Assembly (NCBI GenBank): GCA_028718575.1
Contig: JAQULN010000205.1
Coordinates: forward strand, 1-5,920
Origin: Candidatus Krumholzibacteriia bacterium
Lineage (GTDB): Bacteria > Krumholzibacteriota > Krumholzibacteriia > LZORAL124-64-63
DNA: 5,920 bases
Direction: 5' to 3'
Position 1 is the first letter of the stretch, and each line of letters starts with the position of its first letter. Below the pieces are notes generated by a model, which was given only the letters and a program-made list of their open reading frames with translations, was not told the origin of the DNA and did not search any database. This document shows positions 1 through 5,770 of this stretch, in pieces. A program made the translations under genes and the position numbers.

Positions 1-153
1 TTCCTGGAACGTGTCGTGATCGAAGAGCAACGCGAGCCGTTCGCGCGCCGTCAGCTTGCCCTTCTCGTGCTGCGTGGCGATCCGCCGCTCGCCGCCGCCC
101 TTGTAGAGGCGGTCCTTCTCTTTCTGGAGTCGTTCGATCTTGTCGGAAGCCAT
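1..153 (-). CDS. Biotin-dependent acyl-CoA carboxyltransferase subunit (propionyl-CoA carboxylase beta / methylmalonyl-CoA decarboxylase alpha type), N-terminal part
   Basis: Only the first 51 residues are present; the gene runs off the left edge. The N-terminus is typical of the carboxyltransferase family: a charged helix (residues 4-17), a GGGERRI stretch (19-25) and the block QHEKGKLTARERL (28-40) that leads into the acyl-CoA carboxylase fold. Relatives move the carboxyl group between carboxybiotin and propionyl-CoA in the cytoplasm. The fragment cannot separate propionyl-CoA carboxylase beta from the alpha subunit of methylmalonyl-CoA decarboxylase or another acyl-CoA carboxylase. The methylmalonyl-CoA epimerase nearby favours a C3/methylmalonyl substrate. 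The ATG at 153 is chosen because family proteins begin here and AGGAG lies 10 nt upstream (164-168). The frame stays open further upstream, with in-frame ATGs at 216, 237 and 285, but that peptide does not look like the family. Confidence 0.88.
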   Translation of the reverse strand, partial: MASDKIERLQKEKDRLYKGGGERRIATQHEKGKLTARERLALLFDHDTFQE

Positions 154-326
154 GGACGAGAATCTCCTCTCGGCCGACCGTAGGCGTATCCCTGGTCTGG
201 CCAGGATATGGTGCATCGCGACCGCGTTGTCAAACATTCGGTCGCATCGCGGAGAAAATAACGCCAACCTCTTCCAGCCGGTCATAGAACGGTCCGCGCG
301 AAGGTCGGCGTCTAATAGCGGACATA

Positions 327-341
327 AATTATCTACTAATT
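327..341. promoter_or_regulatory. AT-rich inverted repeat (candidate operator) upstream of the carboxyltransferase gene
   Basis: The sequence reads AATTA-TCTAC-TAATT, a perfect 5-bp inverted repeat around a 5-bp centre, in the most AT-rich patch of an otherwise GC-rich window. It lies about 175 bp upstream of the carboxyltransferase ATG, within the 282-base non-coding gap 154-435. It overlaps a weak minus-strand promoter-like pair: TTGGTT (353-358) and GATAAT (328-333) with a 19-nt spacer. A repressor site controlling the carboxyltransferase is possible. The arms are short, so chance remains a real alternative. Confidence 0.25.
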
Positions 342-435
342 GCCGCGACGGGAACCAACCTGATTCCCAGGGCGGACCACCGCTGCGTACGGTTCGTTGC
401 GGATCCACCGCGAGGGTGCAGAAGCAACGCCCCGA

Positions 436-1551
436 CTACCGCAAGTTGTCCGGATTCAGGCCCGCCAGCTCCGGCAGCACGAACAGGCCGTCCTTGCGGA
501 TCAAAACGCCGTCGAAGTGGATTTCGCCGCCGCCCCACTGCGGCGTCTGGATGCAAACGATATCCCAGTGCAGCGCCGATTTGTTGCCGTTGTTGGCCGT
601 CGCGTACGCGTTGCCCGGCGTCAAATGGAAGCTGCCGCCGATCTTTTCGTCGAACAACGTGTCGAGCATCGGTTTGGTGATGTACGGATTGACACCGAAC
701 GCGAACTCGCCGAAGTAGCGGGCCCCTTCGTCGACATCCAGGAACTCGTTCAGTTTGCCCTCATCCCCCTCGCAGGTGGCCTGCGTGATCTTGCCGGCGG
801 TGACCTCGAAACGGATGTTCCGTAACTTCACGCCGCTGCGCATGGTGGCGGTATTGTAGGTGATCACGCCGTTCATGCTGTCGCGCACCGGCGCGGTGTA
901 TACTTCTCCGTCGGGGATGTTCCGTCCCCCGTCGCACTTGACCGCGCCGATCCCCTTGATGCTGAACGCCAGGTCGGTGCCGGGCCCGGTGATCCGTACC
1001 TGGTCTGTGCGCGTGATCAGATCCGCCAGGGGATCCATGGCGCGGGACATCTTCGCGTAGTCCAGGCAACAGACGTCGTAGTAGAAATCGGCGAAGGTCT
1101 CGGTCGGCTGTTCCGCGAGCTGTGCCATAGCCGGGTTGGGATAGCGCAGCACGCACCATTTCTTCTTGAGCCGCACCGGAATGTGTACTTCGTCCCAGTA
1201 GGCCTGATCGTGCCACTTCATGCGCTCGGCGGTCACGTCGGCCAAGTCGAACGGGTTCGTCGAACCCCGCACCGCGATATAGGCGTCGACCGCTTCCATG
1301 ATCGGCCGGTGAAATTTGCCCCAGGCCTGGAACTGTTCCTGGCTGGCATGGCGAATGAACTGGCGGCTGAGTTCCTCGTCGTTGTAGTACCAGAAAGGAA
1401 CGCCGCCGGCTTCCGTGGCGGCTTTGATCAACGCCTTGCCGAGGTCCAGCGCGTGCAGACCCTTCAACTCGCAATAGACCTTCTCGCCCGGCTGCAGCTT
1501 GACGCTGTAGCTGATGAGTTGCTTGGCTAGCTTGTGGTTGCGGGGATCCAT
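436..1551 (-). CDS. M29-family metallo-aminopeptidase (aminopeptidase T/S-like)
   Basis: This 371-aa protein is a probable cytoplasmic metal-dependent aminopeptidase that removes N-terminal residues from peptides. It carries the whole M29 active-site series in order: Glu216 in NIPDGEVYTAP, Glu282 in RYFGEFAFG, His309 and Tyr316 in FHLTPGNAY, and His328/Asp330 in SALHWD. These match the two-metal ligands and catalytic Tyr known from Thermus aminopeptidase T, and the first two glutamates have the same 66-residue spacing. The loop between Tyr316 and His328 is shorter than in aminopeptidase T, and the protein is somewhat shorter than the roughly 400-residue norm. The N-terminal half (1-200) is the non-catalytic part and is less conserved. 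No signal peptide is visible. ATG 1551 is chosen because AGGAGG lies 5 nt upstream (1557-1562); a frame extension to 1659 would run through the likely promoter. It is divergent from the epimerase gene and co-directional with the carboxyltransferase. Confidence 0.87.
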   Translation of the reverse strand: MDPRNHKLAKQLISYSVKLQPGEKVYCELKGLHALDLGKALIKAATEAGGVPFWYYNDEELSRQFIRHASQEQFQAWGKFHRPIMEAVDAYIAVRGSTNPFDLADVTAERMKWHDQAYWDEVHIPVRLKKKWCVLRYPNPAMAQLAEQPTETFADFYYDVCCLDYAKMSRAMDPLADLITRTDQVRITGPGTDLAFSIKGIGAVKCDGGRNIPDGEVYTAPVRDSMNGVITYNTATMRSGVKLRNIRFEVTAGKITQATCEGDEGKLNEFLDVDEGARYFGEFAFGVNPYITKPMLDTLFDEKIGGSFHLTPGNAYATANNGNKSALHWDIVCIQTPQWGGGEIHFDGVLIRKDGLFVLPELAGLNPDNLR

Positions 1552-1589
1552 GAACGCCTCCTCGTTGGTCTTGAGAACTCGTTGACCCG

Positions 1590-1619
1590 AAGATAACCGA
1601 GGCGCCCGGCGGGAGGCAA
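1590..1619 (-). promoter_or_regulatory. Candidate sigma70-type promoter for the M29 aminopeptidase
   Basis: On the minus strand TTGCCT (1614-1619) and TATCTT (1590-1595) are separated by 18 nt, each matching four of six consensus bases. The -10 element lies 38 nt before the ATG at 1551, giving a short leader that contains the AGGAGG ribosome binding site. This is consensus matching by eye only. Confidence 0.35.
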
Positions 1620-1701
1620 CCGGCGATCGCCGCCGCAGCGGGCGGCCGCCGCCGCGCACTTGCCACGGCAGCTCGCAACCGCACCTCCGGCACGGGTCGA
1701 C

Positions 1702-1730
1702 TTGCTTGTCCGGCAGCCAGCGATTTTCTT
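1702..1730 (+). promoter_or_regulatory. Weak candidate promoter for methylmalonyl-CoA epimerase
   Basis: On the plus strand TTGCTT (1702-1707) and TTTCTT (1725-1730) are 17 nt apart, with the -10-like box 35 nt before the epimerase ATG. Spacing and position are good, but each hexamer matches only three of six consensus bases. The divergent gap (1552-1765, 214 bp) must hold promoters for both genes unless the epimerase is read from elsewhere. Confidence 0.2.
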
Positions 1731-1765
1731 ACCGCCGACAGGCAACCCTAGCCCAAGGAACCGAG

Positions 1766-2206
1766 ATGAACGGACTGCCCGCCGGCACGGCCGGCTACAT
1801 CGACCACATTGGCATCGCCGTCGCGGATCTGGACAGCGCGCTGCTGCTCTACCGTGACCTCATGGGCCTGGAGCTGGAACACATCGAGGAAATCGCCAGC
1901 GAGCAGGTTCGCGTCGCCATGCTCAAGCTGGATCGCCGCGGCAGCGCCGGCCACATCGAGTTGTTGGCGCCGCTCAGCGATGACTGCAATATCGCCAGGT
2001 TCATCGCCAAAAAGGGGCCGGGTCTGCATCATATCGCGTTCGCGGCGGACGACGTCGCCACGGTGATGCAACGCTGCCGCGAAGCCGGCCTGCAACTGCT
2101 CGATGAGAAACCCCGGATCGGCGCCGGCGGTAAACAGATCGTTTTCCTGCACCCGCGCGGCACCGGCGGCGTCCTGATGGAGATCTGCGGCGGCGGCGCC
2201 CATTGA
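1766..2206 (+). CDS. mce: Methylmalonyl-CoA epimerase
   Basis: This 146-aa protein of the vicinal-oxygen-chelate superfamily interconverts (S)- and (R)-methylmalonyl-CoA in the cytoplasm. That supplies the isomer used by the B12-dependent mutase to make succinyl-CoA. Two beta-alpha-beta-beta-beta modules are visible, beginning at DHIGIAV (13-19) and GLHHIAF (86-92). The metal ligands expected from the Propionibacterium enzyme are present: His14, Glu65 in HIELLAPL (Gln in that enzyme), His89 and Glu139 in VLMEI. The C-terminal block KPRIGAGGKQIVFLHP (115-130) is also typical, and the length is usual for the family. ATG 1766 is chosen because AAGGA lies 6 nt upstream (1755-1759) and family homology starts just after it; the frame upstream is open but has no family character. 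Its pathway partner, the carboxyltransferase, lies at the left edge on the other strand. Confidence 0.93.
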   Translation: MNGLPAGTAGYIDHIGIAVADLDSALLLYRDLMGLELEHIEEIASEQVRVAMLKLDRRGSAGHIELLAPLSDDCNIARFIAKKGPGLHHIAFAADDVATVMQRCREAGLQLLDEKPRIGAGGKQIVFLHPRGTGGVLMEICGGGAH

Positions 2207-2238
2207 GCGGCGATTGTTGGCGCCCATGAGCTCCGGCT

Positions 2239-2268
2239 GCGACGCTTCCCCCGTGGGTGAGCGCACGC
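2239..2268. terminator. Possible bidirectional stem-loop between convergent genes
   Basis: The epimerase (plus) and the last ABC operon gene (minus) converge here with 72 bases between their stops. An imperfect hairpin can be drawn at 2243-2263 (CGCTT-CCCC / GGGTGAGCG with one mismatch and a 3-nt loop), possibly extended by GCG/CGC at its base. There is no T-run on either side, so it is not a classical intrinsic terminator; its position is the main argument. Confidence 0.22.
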
Positions 2269-2278
2269 GATACCGTCG

Positions 2279-3133
2279 TCAACTGCCCGTGGACGCATAG
2301 CGCCGCAGGCCCGCCCGCCACACGCCGTAGGCCAGCGCCGCGACCAGCAGCGCGACCAGCGGCGTCGCCAGCGCCCAGCGCCGCAGCTCTGCGCCCCCGA
2401 TATACCAGAGCGACGGCATGTAGGCCACCCACGCGAACGGCAACACGAACGTCAGGATGAGGCGCACGCCGTATCCGTAGATCGTCAACGGATAGCGCGC
2501 GAACCGAATTACGTTGTAGACCGGCGGCGCCAGACCGAGGCGATCTTCGTGCCAGAACGATACCGCGGCGAGACTCAAGAACACCGCCGTGTAGATGCTC
2601 GCCGCCGCGGGCACCAGCACCAGCAACAGAACCATATCCAGCACGACAGGGCGCAGTCCCAAGGCCAGGCCGGCCCAGATCATGATCCCGCAGCCCAGGA
2701 TCATCTCGTTCAGGCCGGAGATGTTGAACGACTCGCAGAGCACTTGCGCGAGCGGATTGACCGGGCGCAGCAGCACGCGATCGAGATGGCCGTCGGCGAT
2801 GTAGTGGGAAGCGAATCCGTAGAGGTTGACGCTGATCAAGTTGAACAGTCCCAGCGGCAGCAGGCTGAACCCGTAGATGAACAGTACCTGCTCGAAACTC
2901 CAGCCGCGCAGGGACGGCACCTTGCTGAAGAGCACCGACAAGGTGGCGAGTTGGATGCCGATGGCGAAGAGATTCGCCGCGAGGTCGACCAGAAAATCCG
3001 CCCGGTAGGCCATTCGCATCTTCAGAAACTGAGCGAAGTATGCCCCGATGATCCCGATCTGACGGCGGGCGCGGGCCAGCCGGGAACGAGGCGCGCCGGC
3101 GGTCAGATACGGAGCGGGCGCAACGCTCGTCAT
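2279..3133 (-). CDS. ABC-2 type exporter permease, second subunit (COG3694-like)
   Basis: This 284-aa integral membrane protein is the last gene of the transporter operon. After an Arg-rich cytoplasmic N-terminus (to about residue 45) there are about six hydrophobic segments, near 49-70, 82-105, 141-158, 164-191, 223-242 and 252-272. Between the second and third lies ADGHLDRVLLRPVNP (113-127), the I/A-x-G-x(4)-LL-R-P type loop seen in this permease family and likely to contact the ATPase. The block FARYPLTIYG (211-220) followed by LPFAWVAYMPS (231-241) is typical of the COG3694 group (ABC2_membrane_6/DUF990-like). ATG 3133 is chosen because GGAGG lies 7 nt upstream (3141-3145) and the ATG overlaps the previous gene's stop as ATGA; a longer frame to 3253 would overlap that gene deeply. 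It should pair with the other permease and the ATPase. The substrate is not deducible. Confidence 0.85.
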   Translation of the reverse strand: MTSVAPAPYLTAGAPRSRLARARRQIGIIGAYFAQFLKMRMAYRADFLVDLAANLFAIGIQLATLSVLFSKVPSLRGWSFEQVLFIYGFSLLPLGLFNLISVNLYGFASHYIADGHLDRVLLRPVNPLAQVLCESFNISGLNEMILGCGIMIWAGLALGLRPVVLDMVLLLVLVPAAASIYTAVFLSLAAVSFWHEDRLGLAPPVYNVIRFARYPLTIYGYGVRLILTFVLPFAWVAYMPSLWYIGGAELRRWALATPLVALLVAALAYGVWRAGLRRYASTGS

Positions 3134-3813
3134 GGCGCCGCCTCCGCGTCCGCCCATTGGCGCCAGGCGAGCGGTAGCCGGTCGAGCGCCGTCACGCGAT
3201 AATGCGGACGCCAGCGCTCGCGGTAACGGCTGCTGTGATGCACGGCTGGCCAACCTCCTGTCACCCGGGCCGTCAGATCTTGGACGGCCTCGTTGTGGTA
3301 GTAATCACACCACAATGCAGTGTCGGCGACGACCGCTTGCCAGAGCGACGCCAATCGCTCTGTTTCGCCCGCCCAACCGGAAGCAGTCGCGACAAATCCC
3401 CCGAGCAACGTGTCCACGACCGAGGTGACGGTCGCCGCCGAATCGACACCGGCGACGGGCGACGAAACCGGCCAGACGTAGCGGCCCAGGCGCACCAGGT
3501 CGACCCGCACGAGTCCGCTGTCCGGCCGCAGCGGTACGACGAGCGGCGGCCGGCCGGCCGCCGGCAACGCCGCGGCGACAATCCATTCCGCGCGCAAACG
3601 CTCGCGCAACACCGACGGATCGCCGGCTGCGTGCGCCGGTCCCAGCACACCCTGATGTAGAAATTTGTAGAGGTCCTGCGGCTCTGACTCGGCGCCGGTC
3701 TGTGCCAGTTCCGCCACCAGCAGCGGGCGCCAGCGGGCGTAGTCGGCAGCCGCCGGCGGCAAGACGACGCCGGACCAGACCGCCAGACAGCACAACAGGA
3801 CCAGCACCGACAC
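3130..3813 (-). CDS. Uncharacterised, probably exported protein embedded in the ABC transporter operon
   Basis: I do not recognise a named family for this 227-aa protein. It begins with a hydrophobic stretch (residues 2-18) ending in PPAAAD (19-24), which could be a signal peptide cleaved after Ala23. The positive residues usual before such a segment are absent, and Cys8-Cys9 do not form a normal lipobox. The mature part has two motif-like blocks: DLYKFLHQGVLGPAHA (47-62) and GGWPAVHHSSRYRERWRPHYRV (186-207, key residues H192, H193, S194, Y197, P203, H204, Y205, R206), plus a Trp/Tyr-rich stretch LWCDYYHNE (167-175). The several conserved-looking His/Tyr/Arg residues suggest a folded ligand-binding or enzymatic domain, but that is inference. 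The GTG start at 3813 is chosen because GGGAGG lies 6 nt upstream (3820-3825), and the start follows the upstream permease stop by 2 nt. The stop overlaps the next permease's ATG by 4 nt. Confidence 0.72.
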   Translation of the reverse strand: MSVLVLLCCLAVWSGVVLPPAAADYARWRPLLVAELAQTGAESEPQDLYKFLHQGVLGPAHAAGDPSVLRERLRAEWIVAAALPAAGRPPLVVPLRPDSGLVRVDLVRLGRYVWPVSSPVAGVDSAATVTSVVDTLLGGFVATASGWAGETERLASLWQAVVADTALWCDYYHNEAVQDLTARVTGGWPAVHHSSRYRERWRPHYRVTALDRLPLAWRQWADAEAAP

Positions 3814-3815
3814 GG

Positions 3816-4727
3816 TCAGCCTCCCTGCAGGGTCACGGCGCGCACGGCGCGGGCCCAGAGCCAGCGACCGACCAGGAACAGACCCACAGCCCACGCGGCC
3901 TGCACCAGCACCGCCGAGTACAAGTCCGCACCCAGGCGCTTGCCCAGGTAGATCGTCACCGGTACGTAGGTCAAGCCTTGAAAAGGCAGCCAGGCGACGA
4001 CGGTCTGGAACCATGCCGGGAAGAAACTGAACGGGATCAACACCCCCGACAGGAAATCCAGACTGATGTGCTTGGCCCGAATCACACCGTCGATGTTCTT
4101 CAGGTAGAAAGCCAGGCAGCCGATCAGAAAATTCAACTGGCTGTTGATGACCAGCGCCAGCACGAAGCTCAACAACGTCCAACCGATGAGGTATGAATGC
4201 GGCGGACCGCCGATGCCAAAGACCGGCACCACCACCACCATGATCGGCAGGGTGAACAGCAGCAGGCGGAACGCCGCCTCGCCGGCTGCTTCGAACATCA
4301 TCACGGTTTGGACGTGGAAAGGCTTGATCAGCTGCATGGCGATCTCGCCCTGCTGGATCTGATGCGAGAGGGTGCGATCGATATTGTTGAACGTGAAGCT
4401 GCGACCGATCCAGGCGATGGCGACGTAGGTGATCATCTCCGCCAGTTCGAGCCCGCCGATCCGTACGTCCGCCAACGGCTCGGGCCGGCTCGCGAACAGC
4501 GCCCGGTACAGGTAGGCGTGGCCGGCGACGAAGATGGTGTAGCTGACCACGCCGGTATAGTAACGCAGCCGAAAAGCGAGAAACTTCAGGAAGGCCAGCC
4601 GCACAAAGGATAGATAGAGGCGCAGGCTGCCGCGGCGATCGCGGCGCCAGGGCGCCAGCACCGCTGCCGCCGGGCCGCCGCCCGCCGCCGCGCCAACCGC
4701 CGCTACCGTGGGGATGCGTTCATTCAA
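3816..4727 (-). CDS. ABC-2 type exporter permease, first subunit (COG4587-like), TTG start
   Basis: This 303-aa membrane protein has an Ala/Gly-rich N-terminus (1-35) of no evident function. Hydrophobic segments follow near 57-77, 97-113, 153-172, 179-208, 221-240 and 272-292. The loop QIQQGEIAMQLIKPFHVQ (123-140) corresponds to the LLRP loop of the partner permease and probably couples to the ATPase. YLSFVRLAFLKFLAFRLRYY (38-57) is the usual family entry into the first membrane helix. The start is the codon TTG at 4727, supported by AAGGAG 7 nt upstream (4735-4740); it overlaps the ATPase stop by 8 nt. The ATG at 4723 is in another frame and stops after six codons. A GTG at 4661 (residue 23) is an alternative, but has no clear ribosome binding site. 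The protein should form a heterodimer with the permease at 2279-3133. Confidence 0.84.
   Translation of the reverse strand: MNERIPTVAAVGAAAGGGPAAAVLAPWRRDRRGSLRLYLSFVRLAFLKFLAFRLRYYTGVVSYTIFVAGHAYLYRALFASRPEPLADVRIGGLELAEMITYVAIAWIGRSFTFNNIDRTLSHQIQQGEIAMQLIKPFHVQTVMMFEAAGEAAFRLLLFTLPIMVVVVPVFGIGGPPHSYLIGWTLLSFVLALVINSQLNFLIGCLAFYLKNIDGVIRAKHISLDFLSGVLIPFSFFPAWFQTVVAWLPFQGLTYVPVTIYLGKRLGADLYSAVLVQAAWAVGLFLVGRWLWARAVRAVTLQGG
3820..3825 (-). promoter_or_regulatory. Ribosome binding site that decides a GTG start
   Basis: GGGAGG on the minus strand is formed by the last codons of the first permease gene and sits 6 nt before the GTG at 3813. Without it the embedded 227-aa gene could be mistaken for a much longer frame extending to 4182, which overlaps the permease. 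Confidence 0.6.
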
Positions 4728-5769
4728 CCGCGGTCTCCTTCACCGGCAAGATCAAACCGTCGCGATAGATGCGGCGGACCACGTCTTCGATGGCCGGCTC
4801 GTTCAACGCCATGTCGCGGACCCGGTGCGCCGCGAGGACGCGGGCCAGGATCACCGCAGCGTTCGTCTCGGCGCGCGAGAAGGTGGCGCAATGGCGGTGC
4901 GTGGGGACTTCCGGCCGCGTGCCGTCGCCGTCCCAGTTGACGGGTAGGTCGGCGGTCAAGGCGGCGAGTTGCTGACCCGGTACGGGCTCGGCCAGGTCCA
5001 CGCACAGCCGCAGGCGATGCCCTGGGCCTCGGCGCAGATCGGCCAACAGGCCGTCGTAGAGCACCTTGCCGTGGTCGATGATGATCACGCGCCGACAGAG
5101 CTGCTCGATGTCCCGGAGGTCGTGCGTGGTCAGGATCACCGTCACGTTGAGCTGATCGCGCGCTTCGCGCAGAAACGCGCGCACGTTTTCCTTGGCGACC
5201 ACGTCCAGTCCGATAGTCGGTTCGTCCAGGAACAGCAAGCGCGGCGCGTGGAGCAGCGCAGCCGCCAGATCGCAGCGCATGCGCTGGCCGAGGCTGAGCT
5301 TGCGCACCGGTTGGTGCAGAAACTCCTGCAAGCCGAGCAGTTCGTTGAAAAAGTCAAGGCGCTGCCGGTAGTCAGCTTCGGGCACCTCATAGATCTTCTG
5401 CAGCAGCCGCAGGCTCTCGACCACGGCGAGGTCCCACCAGAGCTGCGTGCGCTGGCCGAATACCACCCCGACGTGCCGTGTGTAGCTCTGCCGCTGGCGA
5501 TAAGGGATCAAGCCGCCGACGCGGACCTCGCCGGCCGTCGGCGTCAAGATGCCGGTCAACATCTTGATCGTGGTGCTCTTGCCGGCGCCGTTGGCGCCGA
5601 TATAACCCACCATCTCCCCCGCCGCGATCGTAAACGAGACCGCGTCGACGGCGCGCAACACCCTTTTGCGCGGCCGCACGAGGTCGACCAAGCCGCCCAA
5701 GACGCCCTCGCGGCGTTGGGTCAGGCGGTAATCCTTGGTCAACCGATCGACCGTGATCAGCGGCGTCAT
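4720..5769 (-). CDS. ABC transporter ATP-binding protein (COG4586-like ATPase)
   Basis: This 349-aa cytoplasmic ATPase powers the two permeases encoded downstream. All nucleotide-binding motifs are intact: Walker A GANGAGKST (58-66), Q-loop VFGQRTQLWWDL (103-114), signature LSLGQ (158-162, Leu in place of the usual Gly at position three), Walker B LLFLDEP (178-184), D-loop GLD (187-189) and switch His216 in LTTHD. The FGQRTQLWWDL block and the LSLGQRM signature are characteristic of the COG4586 group, which is found with COG4587 and COG3694 permeases. About 110 residues follow the core ATPase domain (from about 240) as a C-terminal accessory region. ATG 5769 is chosen because family homology begins at once (ITVDRLTKDYR), AAGGA lies 5 nt upstream (5775-5779), and the start is 1 nt after the previous stop. 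A longer frame to 5880 would overlap that upstream gene. From memory, a related exporter in Synechocystis affects viologen resistance; substrate transfer to this system is not justified. Confidence 0.92.
   Translation of the reverse strand: MTPLITVDRLTKDYRLTQRREGVLGGLVDLVRPRKRVLRAVDAVSFTIAAGEMVGYIGANGAGKSTTIKMLTGILTPTAGEVRVGGLIPYRQRQSYTRHVGVVFGQRTQLWWDLAVVESLRLLQKIYEVPEADYRQRLDFFNELLGLQEFLHQPVRKLSLGQRMRCDLAAALLHAPRLLFLDEPTIGLDVVAKENVRAFLREARDQLNVTVILTTHDLRDIEQLCRRVIIIDHGKVLYDGLLADLRRGPGHRLRLCVDLAEPVPGQQLAALTADLPVNWDGDGTRPEVPTHRHCATFSRAETNAAVILARVLAAHRVRDMALNEPAIEDVVRRIYRDGLILPVKETAVE
4735..4740 (-). promoter_or_regulatory. Ribosome binding site that decides a TTG start
   Basis: AAGGAG on the minus strand lies inside the last codons of the ATPase gene, 7 nt before the TTG at 4727. 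It is the strongest evidence that the first permease starts at this rare codon rather than further in. Confidence 0.6.
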
Positions 5770-5770
5770 C

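Noticed and set aside
350..368. GGGAA / TTCCC hairpin with a 9-nt loop downstream of the aminopeptidase, considered as a terminator
   Set aside because: The stem is only 5 bp and no T-run follows on the minus strand.
140..718. Plus-strand open frame across the 154-435 gap and the end of the aminopeptidase gene
   Set aside because: Most of it is antisense to the aminopeptidase C-terminus with its metal-binding motifs, and the remainder shows no recognisable protein features or start signal.
1621..1632. 12-bp palindrome CGGCGATCGCCG containing GCGATCGC (the cyanobacterial HIP1 octamer), with another GCGATCGC at 4635-4642
   Set aside because: Two copies in 5.9 kb of GC-rich DNA is far below HIP1 density and is only a little above chance; it does not indicate a cyanobacterium.
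2549..3202. Plus-strand open frame of 217 codons opposite the second permease
   Set aside because: It has extreme Gln/Arg/His/Asp bias, no domain and no ribosome binding site, and is antisense to a clear membrane protein.
3130..4182. Reading the unknown protein as a 350-aa gene
   Set aside because: The first 123 codons overlap the first permease and have low-complexity Gly/Arg/Pro composition; the GTG at 3813 has a strong ribosome binding site and precedes a hydrophobic N-terminus.
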